A program made the position numbers and the translations under genes. Of a stretch of 31,136 nucleotides of DNA, positions 1 to 10,985 are shown piece by piece; position 1 is the stretch's first letter, and each line of letters opens with the position of its first letter. The stretch comes from Conoideocrella luteorostrata (taxonomy: Eukaryota; Ascomycota; Sordariomycetes; Hypocreales; Clavicipitaceae), in contig JASWJB010000421.1 in the NCBI GenBank assembly GCA_032433595.1, positions 1 to 31,136 of the forward strand. Reading direction: 5' to 3'. A model generated the notes under the pieces. It was not told the origin of the DNA. It was given only the letters and a program-made list of their open reading frames with translations, and ran no database searches.

Positions 1-1
1 G

Positions 2-125
2 GCCTTCAATTCTCCCCCCTCCCCTCCCCCTCCCCATGACGATGCGGGCGTCCTGGACCCCGAAGACAGGACTGTCCCATGGGACATGAAGTTGGTGCCA
101 GTCCCCCTGCAGCGTATGATTTCTT
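2..125 (+). CDS. Possible 3'-partial exon of an unknown gene cut by the left edge
   Basis: An open frame enters from the left edge and encodes a proline-rich stretch followed by DPEDRTVPWDMKLVPVPLQR, which looks more like protein than chance sequence. A good 5' splice site (T|GTGAGT) begins at 126. Without splicing the frame would run on to a TGA at 170-172 through AT-rich sequence. I do not recognise the protein. It could equally be a chance open frame beside a C-rich tract, so confidence is low. Confidence 0.25.
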
Positions 126-172
126 GTGAGTTAAAACCATTATATATTTATCGCAATGTCGTTGCTAACTGA

Positions 173-1189
173 GCTGAGAATGTATACTATTACTGCTGTT
201 CCTGTTCTTATTCTCATTATGTAGTTGTATTTCTTTCCTTTACCTTACTGTTTTTTGTCTTTTTTTGTCGTTCTTTTCTGTCTTTCTTTCTTTTTCTTTT
301 CTTTTAGTATTCTTGCTATTGTCGTTCCTGCTTTTTTTTCCTTATTCGTTTCAACATTCTTAACCCGCCCATTCCGTCTGCCTCTCCACGGCGGGCGGGA
401 GAAACTCTTGGATTGGCGCCCAAGAGACCAAAGACGAAGTCTCCTTGACCACTTCTGCTGCAATATGGTCTCCTCCACCAGTCATGCCAATTTGTGCATT
501 AAGCAGTCCGTCTTCTTTCAAATCGTCTTCTGTTGTGCTATTTTATTGTGCTACTCTCTTCTCAATCAATCTCCGCTTGTTATAGCACATCTCTTTCTGC
601 ACTATAATCTGCAACTTAAGGGGTCGCGTAGCTCAGCTTCAAATTACATCTATATGTGCCTAATCAGTTTAGACAAAACGGGTTTGTGAGTTTCTTGATC
701 CTCCGCCAACAGTCACAAGCTGACATATGCACGTTCAGATCGTCTGTAAGCCCCTTACAACAAACTAGCCGGATCTTACATCAAGCTTCAATGGTGGCAC
801 GCACGGATTTCACAGCTTGCGATAGCTCAAGCGACTCCTGGCTCAAAACCACAAACTATCGGTAATTGAAGGTCTTCAGGTCCTCCAAGCTTAGTTCATC
901 AAATAGCCAGCTGTTTATTAACCAATTTCATGAGCAAGCACGTGTAATTTACTCACAAGAAAAGCCAAATCGTGAGAACAAAAATTGATGGCTGAGTAGC
1001 TGAGCTGTGATCGAATACTTAATAGCCTATGGTCCATTCCTCTGTGTGTGCGAGAGCCAGCACACAATACCCAATACACATATATCTTTTCCGCACACAT
1101 GGCAGGCCCAAAATGTCCGGGCAACTTCAAAATCATTCATCATGGAAACCCTCATCGCCAGGTCCTCCTGAGCGTGTTTGCCTCCAGAA
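173..1189. other. Intergenic stretch, no gene supported
   Basis: A T/C-rich low-complexity tract occupies roughly 228-345 and produces spurious hydrophobic reading frames on the plus strand and lysine-rich ones on the minus strand. The remainder is unremarkable. No conserved protein motif, tRNA-like fold or long repeat was seen. Confidence 0.5.
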
Positions 1190-2810
1190 ATTCGTCTAAT
1201 GAATTTACGATGTATTATCCCAGATATGGATGCATAGAAACCACGAGCGACCGCGGGTTTCCCAAAGTATCATCCTGGGCCACCTTTTCCCAAGAGTGGC
1301 AATACTTTTTCGAAAAGAATACATTTCGGCGCATGGCTCTCGTGTCAACAGATCTGACCATATTCGTGATAGTCGTTCAGGGGAAGAACGCCATTAGACT
1401 GAACTACCTAAATCGCTTGTGGCTACTTATTCAACTCACTGAATACACTCAGCACATATCCTACAAGTCAGAGAGCGCAAGAAACATTTCTCAGTAAGTG
1501 GTGTGTTATGCCCAGAGCTTTTTCGGGGTACCGCTGACACCTTGAGCAACTGGAACAACCGGGCTTTCACATACGCCATGGCGGTTTTACTCAACGCGCT
1601 GTCGGGTTGGGAAGGAATTGACGGCGGGCTTACTCTGGAGATTCATGCACGCTCACCCAGTGACCAAAAATTCCATAGAAATTGGGTACTCCGCGACGAT
1701 TATCCATTCCAGTATGAGGAGGACTTGGAGAGACATCCAAGACCTGTTGAATACTATAAACGGAAATGGGAAGAGCTAAATAGTTCTAGAGTCACATGTT
1801 GAACCACACGTCATGATATTGTCCTTTATCTCAGAAAAGCCTGGTGGCTCCGTGGATCAACTCTTGAGCTTCAACCTTGGTTTGTCAAGAAAGGGCTTAG
1901 CTGTGGGAATACAATACGCAATCTCCCAAGTGTTCCCATAGTCAGGGGGCTTCGTCTGAGACACGGATTTACAAGGCATCCAAATCACTGGCGAAACTCT
2001 TTCGCTATTGCTTCGTTGCTCTAGAGTCCTTTCGTCTTGAGGGGTGGATAGGACGCACAAAAGAAGCTGAGAGAGCTTTTGTAAAAGTTAAGGTGAGCCT
2101 TACTCTAACGAGGGAAACATTATAGCTAATTACCAATCTTAGGCCTTCGACTATACTTGATGCGCAGCCTCCCCCCCAGCGTTAAGCGTTTCTCCTTCGA
2201 CCAGATCAAAGTGCCGGACTCCTATAAGTCTTGGCCCGCGTCTCGTCTTCCCAGATCACTATCATCTTTCCTGGCAGCTTTGTGCCATCGTTTCACCGAT
2301 TTAGCACTCCTCGTGGATGGATGTTGAGGAGTTTTTAAAAAGACTTGCCCTAGACGAGCCTCGTCAGTTATCTCAACTTGAACGCCCATCTCAACTTGAA
2401 CGTCTCGCTGTCACACAAATAGTCTTCACTCAGAAAGAAGCGAAAACTCGGTGACATCATTAACCCTCGCGGGTAGAGCAGCGAAGAGACTGCCCAGATT
2501 ACGATTATTAGAGCTTTGTAATTCCGGGAATGGATTCGGATACTTATTCCACTGTGTCCAGGATGACGACCGAGCTACGATGGTATGGCGAGGCATTGGA
2601 AAACAATTTGCTCTGACGCCCAAGGTAATCAAGGAATGGACTGAAGTGGCCTCATCTCGTTCCTTTATAGTAGAGACAGTCCCATTCACAGCAATGGACG
2701 GAGACAGATTGGGTTTCGACGATTGGACAATTTTCCGTCATCTAGCTCTTCGGAGGTTGGTTGTCGATCCCCTTTCAGAGGCTATAAATATGGCAGCTAT
2801 GAAGGCCTAG
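1190..2810 (+). pseudogene. Decayed F-box/DUF6546-type fungal protein gene
   Basis: Fragments in different frames line up, in order, with my memory of the large F-box-like (DUF6546) family of filamentous fungi. The order is: an F-box-like part with SSWATFSQEWQYFFEKNTFRRM (about 1270-1335); a middle part with FRGTADTLSNW and LTLEIHARSPSD (1503-1800); ELQPWF and LPSVPIVRGLRLRHG (about 1870-1960); ESFRLEGWIGRTKEAERAF (about 2025-2085); and a C-terminal part with TSLTLAGRAAKRLPRLRLLE (2451-2808). The copy is broken. The first frame ends at TAA 1495-1497, the frame shifts near 1500, TGA occurs at 1800-1802, another frame change falls near 2010, TAG occurs at 2022-2024 and 2049-2051 in the old frame, and stops follow the intron. 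One good intron survives (AAG|GTGAGC to CTTAG, 2093-2142). The number of breaks makes an intact multi-intron gene unlikely. The family name is from memory. Confidence 0.6.
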
Positions 2811-3288
2811 GTTGAATGGAGAGCGAGGGTAGTCTCAGCCATGTAAGTTTCAAGATGGCTCAGAAATGCTCCGTCCACTAGCACGGGGCGTAGACGAAGA
2901 ACTCAGCAAACCAAGGTTTATTCAGGTCACTGATTTGGCCGGTTCTGTAGTTATTGCTTTATCATTTTTTCCCACCTCTGACTCCATTGCGCCACGCCAA
3001 CTGGTTGAAGATGACTATGTAGTTACATGCTTCCATGAACACGCTTGCCCGTCCTGTTCGATTCGCGGCGTGTTGAAAAGCCGCCACCTAAAACACACAT
3101 TCTTGGTGTGTGACCAGTTGAATCGCAATCCTGGGCATCAATGTACGCCTCCCCTCCCGTCTTCGATTTATCCTCATCTGCAGGGGCAGAACTGACCCGT
3201 TTCTTTTCCTTAGATGGTCTATTGATGTTGTGCACAGAGTCCAGCGACAAGCACACGATCCCCAACATACCAAGTGGTTCGGCTAGGT
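2811..3288. other. Intergenic stretch between the F-box relic and opi3
   Basis: This lies between the end of the plus-strand relic and the stop codon of the minus-strand methyltransferase gene. An open frame at 2866-3195 has no recognisable motif and no strong start context, so I do not call it a gene. The stretch probably contains the 3' untranslated region of opi3. Confidence 0.45.
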
Positions 3289-4238
3289 TTACTTTTGCTT
3301 CTTTCCGGATTTGGCAGCAGCTCTCTCCCTTTCACGCTTGGCATAAATACCGGCGGTGAAAGGGTCCTCGTAGCGCAGGGCCACGACATACACCAGATAG
3401 ACCCACACGGTCATCAAGATGCCAGCCGGTTTTCCAAATAGCAGAGCAGTGCCTAAGAAGCTCATAGTTGAGCCCCAATACATAGGAGCCCCAGTCACAT
3501 TGAAAGGAAAGCCTGTCACCATCTCGTCCAACAGGAAACCAAAGTAATCACCCAGGAAAGTCCCGATTATTCCCAGTCTCCACGTAGACGACACAACGAG
3601 AATGTTACCGGCAGCGAGCAATGTGTAGGCAGCCGCTTGTGAGTACACAGTCAGCAGTAACGGGTGTGAGGGCTGTTCAGAAATTGCAGTCTTGTACAGC
3701 CAGTCACGCAGAATGCCGAGGGAGAAGATGGTGGCAGCGAGGCCATAACAAGCCGTCTTAGAATTGCCACCAAACAGGTTCGTTAGGAACTTGTGATGAT
3801 ACTCTACGGTGGTCCGGCGTTAGTGAGCATTTCATATCATGGTGGATGGGAATTGAAGCTTTGGCGGAGCTCCAGTAGCTTGGGAGGTCTTGTAGATGCG
3901 AACCTTGTCGAGCAACGATGCTGCGTGGAGCAAACCACATGGCCGTTAGCTAGTTATATCTTTCACGTACAGTTGGAACAGGCTGAAGGTATTCCGGATG
4001 GATTGCGCAAACAAATTGAACTCACTTCCAGAACAGCGGATTGAAGGTAATGGATGCCGCGGACACTATTTTTTTTCACCGACGCGAACAACAAATCAGT
4101 CACAAGAACTCTCGCTAAAGCACCTTGGAAGCTGTACTGTCTGTCCCATTGGGCCAAACGTCATTATTGTTACTTACCAGCTAAGCTCGTCTTGTTTAAA
4201 TCAACATAGTCGACGAGATGGCCTAGAGGGGAGGTCAT
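3289..4238 (-). CDS. opi3: Phospholipid N-methyltransferase, Opi3 class (phosphatidylcholine synthesis)
   Basis: Exons 4238-4178, 4065-4026, 3920-3904 and 3803-3289 join without a stop into 210 residues, close to yeast Opi3 (206). The protein should carry out the last two S-adenosylmethionine-dependent methylations that turn phosphatidyl-monomethylethanolamine into phosphatidylcholine in the ER membrane. Family marks are FNPLFWNIVARQEY near the N terminus, GLAATIFSLGILRDWLY, GDYFGFLLDEMVTGFPFNVT, the APMYWGSTMSFLG segment, ALRYEDPFTAGIY and a lysine-rich C-terminal tail. Several hydrophobic segments fit a membrane protein. The introns have donors GTAAGT, GTGAGT and GTTCGC, and the third has a CACTAAC branch site. 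The 17-nt third exon is unusually small, but it restores the conserved IVARQ-EY junction. The ATG at 4238 has A at -3. This looks like an intact housekeeping gene unrelated to the GlcNAc genes. Confidence 0.93.
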
Positions 4239-5327
4239 AATGGGCAGGGCCGGGACGGTGCCAATACAACACAAAAACACCAGCGTCACGACGAACTGAA
4301 AAGCACGCAATGTGCACTTTACACCACTCAATTTGATTGAGGAAGTCAAGGTGCGCAGACCACCGTGTGTGGAGAATACTGGAGGAGGGGTTTACCGGAG
4401 CAATAGCTAGTATATGATGAAACGAAAAGTAGAGGAGTTTGGCGTCTTGTGAGTTGTAGGAGTTGCAAAGGACAACTAGTGCGCAGACACGAGGAGATTG
4501 ATGGACCAAGGAGCGTCATAGTCAAGCAACTTAAGCCGAGCTGAGGTGAGCTCCACTGCAGCTCCAGCAGTTCGTTGCGGAGTGAAAGATCCACATTCAC
4601 AAGCTGACCCGCCTCACGTTGTACCAAAAGATCATCTCCCTCACCTTTTGATCAGAGAGTCCTGTGCCGCCAATAGGTTTTCTCTCAATCCACCAACTGC
4701 GCGATAGGTCGATAACCTGGAGTGCACTGCAATGTGCACCTCACGGCACTGACTTCCTCCGCGTTCACAAGGGACCCGAGCCGAACCCCTCACACTGCCA
4801 TGGCTCGCCGTCGAGACGCGCAGGCGAAGGACCCGGATCCTAGACATCAATTTTGTATTTGTTCAATATTCCATGCTTGAAATTAGCTCAATATGGTGTA
4901 CCATGATGCAATTTTCCCTTCGGAACATTGTGGATTTCGTATTGAAGTACTTCAATGCCTCGATAGAGTATCTATTGGCAACATGGATTCTCCCAACGTG
5001 CAAATAACTGCTCCATATTCTGAATACATCTGTGTACGAAGCTACAAGGTGATGTGCTGCAAACAAAATGTACATTGGTGGACATGATTTACGCACTTTA
5101 CCTTACAGTGCTCAAGGTGTCATGTTTAGCCTGTGACCGTACATTTCACAATGTGGTTGCCTAAACAAGCTCCTTAGCATGTGCTATTTTTCATCGTGCG
5201 CACATCACAAAACAGGTCAACTTGGTTGAAACCCATTCCTTCTCTTGGTCTTAAAGTCGTGTGCATCATTAAGTCTATCTCTCTGAGATGCTGCTGGGGG
5301 CTTTTCATGCCACTGGTATCAATGCTT
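4239..5327. other. Intergenic stretch upstream of opi3
   Basis: About 1.1 kb between the start of opi3 and the stop of rxt2, both on the minus strand, so it should hold the opi3 promoter and the rxt2 3' region. An imperfect GTGCA...TGCAC inverted repeat lies near 4720-4740. No inositol-type element (CATGTGAAAT) was noticed. The open frames here are short and unconvincing. Confidence 0.5.
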
Positions 5328-6877
5328 TTAATTACGGCGAGCTCGAGTCTTTTTGCCTGTTGTTGTTGTGTCTTCTTCGTCCTCATCCTGGCCCTTCTTG
5401 AGGTCTTCTGTCAGACCCCATTCTTCTTTGTCGTACCAATCCTCACCATCGGATAAGTCTCTATTGGGTCCACAATGAGCTTCTGCTTTGGCCCATCGCA
5501 AAACATTGCTGCGAAGCCTGTGTGCCCGGAGTAAGCCCTGGTGTAACCGACTGGCACCTCTACACACCTCTTCTTGCTTCTGCACATACAGTGCAAGCAG
5601 CCGTCTTATGTCTTCGGCCTCGTTCTCCGGAATATTCAAATCTCGGTTAGGCTTGGCTCCAGCCGGTGGAAGAAACAAGGGGTAGATTAGCGACTGGTCT
5701 TGTAGTGTTGACGCTCCTGGGACGGTGGATTGCTCCGCACGAGTATCGGCTGCCGGCGCTACTGGATTTCCATTCTGTTGAGCTGATTCATCAGCTTCGT
5801 CGGCACCAACTTTCTCACCACTCTGCGGCTGATTGGGCTCCCCATCTTTGGCTTGCTCAGCTTCCGACTCTTGCTCGTTTGCAATGTCCTTTCCATTATA
5901 TTTCTTATCATCTTTCGAATTCGTTACATCCGCCATGGACACATCGCCATCGATGGTCGCACTATCCGGTAAAACTGGATGCTCGTTCGACGATATCTTG
6001 GCACTTAACGGATCCGAATTTCCATTCACCACAAGCGCGAGTGAGCCTTGGTCATCGTTGCTGGACAAGCCTTGTAGGAAGCGGGCCAAGTGCTCCTCTG
6101 AATATAAATCGATATCGTTCGGACCTATCATTGCTTCGCATGGCATCCATACACCGTCTCCGCATAGAGAGGTCCACAGATTCCGTACTTGCCATAATGA
6201 TTGGTTCTCTTTGCGCATAATGTCACAGCTCTGGGCGATGAGCTCGGTAAGCGTTTTGGATGTGAACGGTTTTGAGAGGGTGGGATGGCCTGGTAAATCG
6301 GTTGAAGCCGTCAAAGGAGCCAATACATCTGCAAAAGGGTTAGCAACGCGCCTGCTCGGCAATCCGATCGTGAGACTCACGTTCTAGGCGAATTTTGGAG
6401 TATGGATTAAGCTCAGCGGCTGCCAATTCAGCTTCCTCTACTCGGTCGTCGTCGTCGTCGCTAATAATCTCGTAGCCCTCGTCGTCAACCAGCGGCAGGT
6501 TTGGATACAGGATGTTTCGTCGGACACCAGCATAGTCCACAACCTACGGAAAGGAATTCGTTAGGTAACGGTTCGCTGAGATGAAGTTTTGGCAAAGATA
6601 AGCAAGATCGTACTTGTTTATAAGCGCTGGGATTGGCAGTCGGCACCAGCTGTCCCTTGAGGGCAAACCGCGCTCTTTTCTGGAGCTTGTGGCCTCGATT
6701 GGTCAAGCTGTCGATATCGGAGTCGGAATCAGATTCTATTGACCGTGCCTTGGTCAGGGTTGGATCGTCGCGCGCAAGAAGTAATAGTCTGAAGGGAGTC
6801 TCACCGTAAGCTTTTCTCTTGAACGCCTTTTTCATGCCAGCTATCGTTTCGGCGAAGAGGATCTGTTGTGTTGCCAT
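5328..6877 (-). CDS. rxt2: Rxt2-like subunit of the Rpd3L histone deacetylase complex
   Basis: Exons 6877-6614, 6543-6381 and 6328-5328 join into 475 residues. The N-terminal half fits the RXT2_N family. It has a basic/acidic lead-in (RSIESDSDSDIDSLTNRGHK), the signature VVDYAGVRRNILYPNLPL at about residues 89-106, an acidic run, NPYSKIRLEHVLAPL across the second junction, and LWTSLCGDGVW. The C-terminal half is low-complexity and acidic, with a helical patch (EAEDIRRLLALYVQKQEEV) and a basic end. Rxt2 is a nuclear scaffold subunit of the large Rpd3 complex, which represses transcription by deacetylating histones. Donors are GTACGA and GTGAGT; the second intron has a TGCTAAC branch and TTTTGCAG acceptor. 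The start is the only in-frame ATG: the frame stays open upstream for over 100 codons but has no methionine. It appears to be a neighbour of the cluster, not part of it. Confidence 0.88.
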
Positions 6878-7750
6878 GATGGGCCGTGTGACGGGAAGGC
6901 TGATGATTGTGGGTGATGGGCGGGAGCGGCTTGCCAAGGGTCGCAGCAAAAAGTCTTGGTGTTTTCGCCGTTGGCCCGTTTGGTGACAATTTGGCCAAGC
7001 CGGGGCTAAAAGTAGGGTCCAAGAGGTTATAAGTATCAGAGCCAGCGAGGTTTCGCTTCGAGAGAAGATATTGGCGCGGTGTTTGCGAGGGAACAAGTTT
7101 GCATTCTGGCCGCGAGCGCGAGGGGACTGATCACGACGAACCAACTGCACAAGCAGCTTCGGCAGAGACACACGGTGGAGACATAAGGCTAAGTAAGTAA
7201 CTACTCCATTCCTCCTTCCCCATTCACAAGTCCCACATTCGGCTGTGAGGGCCAATAAAATCCAGTGTCACGGGGCTGATTTTAGCCGACTCCGGAAAAG
7301 CAACCACGCGTACGGAGTACTCCGTAGCAGAACTTCAATCATACGTCACCGTGATCCTGCCGCATATGTGCAGTCCTGCTGCGGCATGAAATCGTCAATA
7401 ATTTTCATCAACGGAATTCTTATATAGAGGCATAGTTTGTGACAGTGTGCATTATTGCCCGCAACCCAAGAAAACTACATGCTATATCCAGCCCAAAAGC
7501 CAATCCCAGGTTCGCCAGTGCTAGAACATCTCCAACTCTTCAACGAGGCCGCAAACCCGCTGTATACAAAAATATCAAGCTGCTGCATGCTATGCCATGG
7601 TGCCGGTCCCATAGATCGTCATTCAAACAGGAATTCGAGACAAACTTCCCAGCTTGCTCATAATCAAACTGTTTAGTCCTTATGGCTGTACCGCAAATAT
7701 AATTTCAATTAGCACTCATTCAAGGTACTTGATCAATGTTGGACCATGAT
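6878..7750. other. Intergenic stretch between rxt2 and nag3
   Basis: This holds the rxt2 promoter and the nag3 3' region. It contains a perfect 16-bp palindrome at 7311-7326, listed separately. The first 380 bases are open on the minus strand in the rxt2 frame but without an ATG, so I read them as leader or promoter. Confidence 0.5.
7311..7326. repeat. Perfect palindrome TACGGAGTACTCCGTA
   Basis: Two inverted, overlapping copies of the 9-mer TACGGAGTA that recurs across the intergenic DNA of this window. It lies 434 bases upstream of the rxt2 start and beyond the nag3 stop. Its function is unknown. Confidence 0.9.
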
Positions 7751-10700
7751 TTACCTATTTGGAAGATTCGTGATTTCTTCGAATGACTGGAGTATGTCGA
7801 ATCCCATTGCTACCAACGGCTCATACGCATCATCCACAGCCTGAGATCATGTCAGAAACCTGTATCATTGCGTGGCGGGTCAACAGACTTACCCAGCTTA
7901 ACACGGCCTTGGCAGCCTTATGGCTCTTGCTCTGACGGACACCCATAAGAGCCAATCCTTGCAATACTAGCGCTGCTTGAGGAGTCGATGGCACAATAGG
8001 TGCAATGATGCCGCCAATATCTCCACGGTCTGATAAAAGGGATGGGATGTAAGTAACTAGAGGGCTGGATTGGCGGCAAATAATAACACTGCCAATGAGG
8101 TTCCCTGATGGGTCCTTGGCTCTTACGATACCGCAGGCCTTATTTTCTGAGAGTGCATACGTGTAGAGCTCCAACACCTCGGGGTTGGCATTCGCACGTA
8201 TGTGATGCAGCACGCTCTCCGCGTTCTCCAGACCATGAATCAAGTCGAAGCTGATATTAGCCCTCTGGATGCTTTGAAGAAGCCCTTCTGGGGCCACCCA
8301 GTTCGCAAGGTCGTTAATAATCATATTAGTCAAACGTCGAGGGAATTGAGTGTCCCAACCGCTGTTGCTAAACCATTCCTTGACCGTATTGACCTCGATA
8401 TCTAGAGGGATGCCCAAGAAGACACCAGGAAAGCACATCCCAACCTGGATTGCTTTGAGGCCCCTTTGTTCTTTGAGGCTTTTCAAGGCTCGTCGATGAA
8501 GTGATCGGCCGATGGACACGTTCCGTTTGGCAGGATCAACGAGTAAAGTTCCAATAATGCCAACGCCTCCGATAAAGTATGTGGCAACAAAACCATACAA
8601 GGCGCCTGTACTGCTGTTTCTAACAACAAAGTGGGTTTCGTTGATGTTCGGATTATGCAATTCGAAGGCAGCCGCCCTCGTTGACTTCAGAAAATGGAGA
8701 TCTGGGGCACTAGCCCGATGGACACCTTTAAGTAGATCATCCAACCCACCATAGTCTCTACTGCGGTCGTATTCTTCCACAAGCCAGTGTTGCCTCGATT
8801 TGAGGACTTTTTTGCTTTTCCGCAATGTTCCCGGCATGCTGCCGGTAGGGTTGATCTCGCCAACTAAAACGCGGACCAACGCAGACATGGCATTCTCGGT
8901 GAAGTCAAATGTGCAAACATAGGTACCAATGGACTTATCCATGGCAAAGTCATATGGAGAGCTCACAGCAACTACAATCAGTTGCTTCTTGTTCCCTCTG
9001 CTTCGATGCATGGAGCACATCATGTCTACATGCTTGGTGAAGCCCGCTTGGTACATATTTCGATTCGCGTCAGCTGTGACGATGATGATACAAGATGCCC
9101 TGTTTATAAGGTTTTCATGGACTATCCTATTATTAGCCAAAGTAGTACAGAACGGGTTAGAGCGGTCTACCATTGGAGAGAGACGGATTTACCTGGTCTC
9201 ACGCCATTCGCTGTATAGCTCGTGTGGACGAGCTTCTCATTGCGGTATCTGGCAAGATTCTTCCCAAATTCACGGAAGACACCCTCACCACTCATGATTG
9301 CACTCCGTTCACGTTCTCTGTGTACCCAACTATCGTGGTTCGTTGGGGCTTGCGACCAGTTCTTCTTGGATTCCAATAAGCTCTTCGTCATTGCAGATGC
9401 CGGAAGAGGCTTTACAAGAGGTGTGAGTAACAACAGTTCTTCTCCAGGATGCATGGAATTCGAAAGAGGAAGCAGTTTCTCCTTATCACGAATGACGGTA
9501 ATCGATTCGTCGTAAGCTCGTCGAGAAAGCGACAGATGAGATGGGTGCATCTGAGATAAAAGCGAGATACCGGGAGGGTTGAGAGCCTTAGCCCAGGATG
9601 TGCAGGTCGACTTCAAATGCTGCATGCGTCTAATAGAAGTGAAGATTCTCTCTTTCGTAATGATCCCATTATCATAACCCAGCTTCAAGCCTTTGATGGC
9701 CTCAAGCTGAACATCATAAGCGCGGCAAAGGAGAACGAGATCACAGCCAGCTTCGACCGCCATAACGACACCATTTTGCACTCCAAGGTCATGGCTTAGC
9801 GCTTCCATTTCCAAACACTCCGAAATAGCAACTCCCTTGAAGCCGAGCTCGTTACGGAGCAAATCATCCACTACCTGATCAGACAAACAGGCATGTCCGA
9901 CATTCATGGATGGATTTGATATACCGCAACCACCGACAAACATGGCATCCAGTTTCCCGGATGCAATTGCATTTCGGAAAGGTACAAGGGCGCTGAGGCT
10001 CAATTCCTCCAAGGTTTGTGTGATGATCGGGACATCAAGATTTGAACCTTGAAAATCCAAATTTCCATATGACGGGAAGTGCTTTCCGGCGGCGGCTATG
10101 CCCGCATCACGAACGCCGCTCAGGGCAGCCAGACCATACTGAGAGGCTTCTTGCGGGTCATCTCCGGTGGCGCGAACACCCAGGGGTTGATATCTCGCAT
10201 TATTAAGAACATCTAACACGGGGCCGAGCATCAGATTTACACCACATGCCGATATCTCAGTGGCTGTGGCCTTGGATATTTCATAAGCCAATTCGACGCG
10301 ACCTGTAGCAGCAATGCCCATAGCACTGGGGAACTGGCAGACGTAGTCTTCGTCGAATAAACTGTTCACGCCGCCATTCTCCTGGTCCACTGCGATGAGC
10401 AGCGGTTGAGGATGGCCAGAATTCTTGGCAATAGTCTGTAACTCCTGAACAAGTTTGGCGGTTTGCTGAGCAGCTAGTAAGTCAAGTCAGCATTTCTCGT
10501 GTTCAGTGACAAAACCCCCACGTGCTCAGAGTTGGACGATAGTTGCGGCCCGTGAAAATGACCAGTATCTCAAAATAGAAAACTGAATAGCAAATCCGGG
10601 GGGGGGCTTTGTTTTGCGTTCGAGCAATGAAGGGGGGTGCGACAAACAGGGAGATAAACGAACATTTCAAGTTCTTGGCTGTAAGAATAATGGATCCAAG

Positions 10701-10985
10701 ATGATGGTCTTCGATCAGGCTCTTGATCTGGGGTGTAACTTCGGTGCCATCCCAACCCATAATCAGCATCTGCCCAATCGCCCTGTTATGAGGCAAGACG
10801 AAGCTTATGCGTTAGCGTATGCATCAGGGACCTACTTGGACCAAAAATAAAGCTTTACGTAGAATCTTAAAGACTCATACATACCAATCGAGGTTATGCC
10901 ATAGTGGGTCCAATTCGCTCGCAGCCGAAGTTGCGTTGGAGTTTGCTTTCTTGGAGTTGAGGTTGGGGTTGGAATTGGCGGCCAT
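7751..10985 (-). CDS. nag3: GH3-type beta-N-acetylglucosaminidase fused to a C-terminal GNAT-like region
   Basis: Exons 10985-10885, 10782-10664, 10473-9193, 9121-7893 and 7840-7751 join into 939 residues. Residues of about 34-330 form a NagZ-like GH3 domain, with AIGQMLIMGWDGTEVTPQI, a DQENGG motif (102-107), GKHFPSYG (203-209) and GFKGVAISECLEMEAL (about 284-299). A second GH3 region follows, with SSPYDFAMDKSIGTYVCTFD near 555. Residues of about 640-939 resemble a GNAT acyltransferase, with VDPAKRNVSIGRSLHRRA near 695-712 as a possible acetyl-CoA loop and a second similar half at the end. No secretion signal is visible, so an intracellular enzyme acting on imported GlcNAc oligomers or conjugates is plausible. 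The usual NagZ nucleophile Asp is Glu292 here and the usual Asp-Ser-His dyad appears as Gly-Ser-Asn (216-218). Intron 4 uses the acceptor GGATAG, the only one that keeps the frame. The last codons are ambiguous: a further intron could start at the AGGTAA end. The gene is divergent from dac1. Confidence 0.9.

Noticed and set aside
225..689. 154-codon plus-strand frame with a hydrophobic start
   Set aside because: It is driven by a T-rich low-complexity tract and has no family motif; the minus-strand shadow is lysine-rich for the same reason.
2866..3195. 109-codon frame after the F-box relic
   Set aside because: No recognisable motif, and composition typical of chance frames. It follows a decayed gene.
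5666..6387. Two 184-codon plus-strand frames
   Set aside because: They are antisense shadows of the third exon of rxt2, whose minus-strand frame carries the conserved family sequence.
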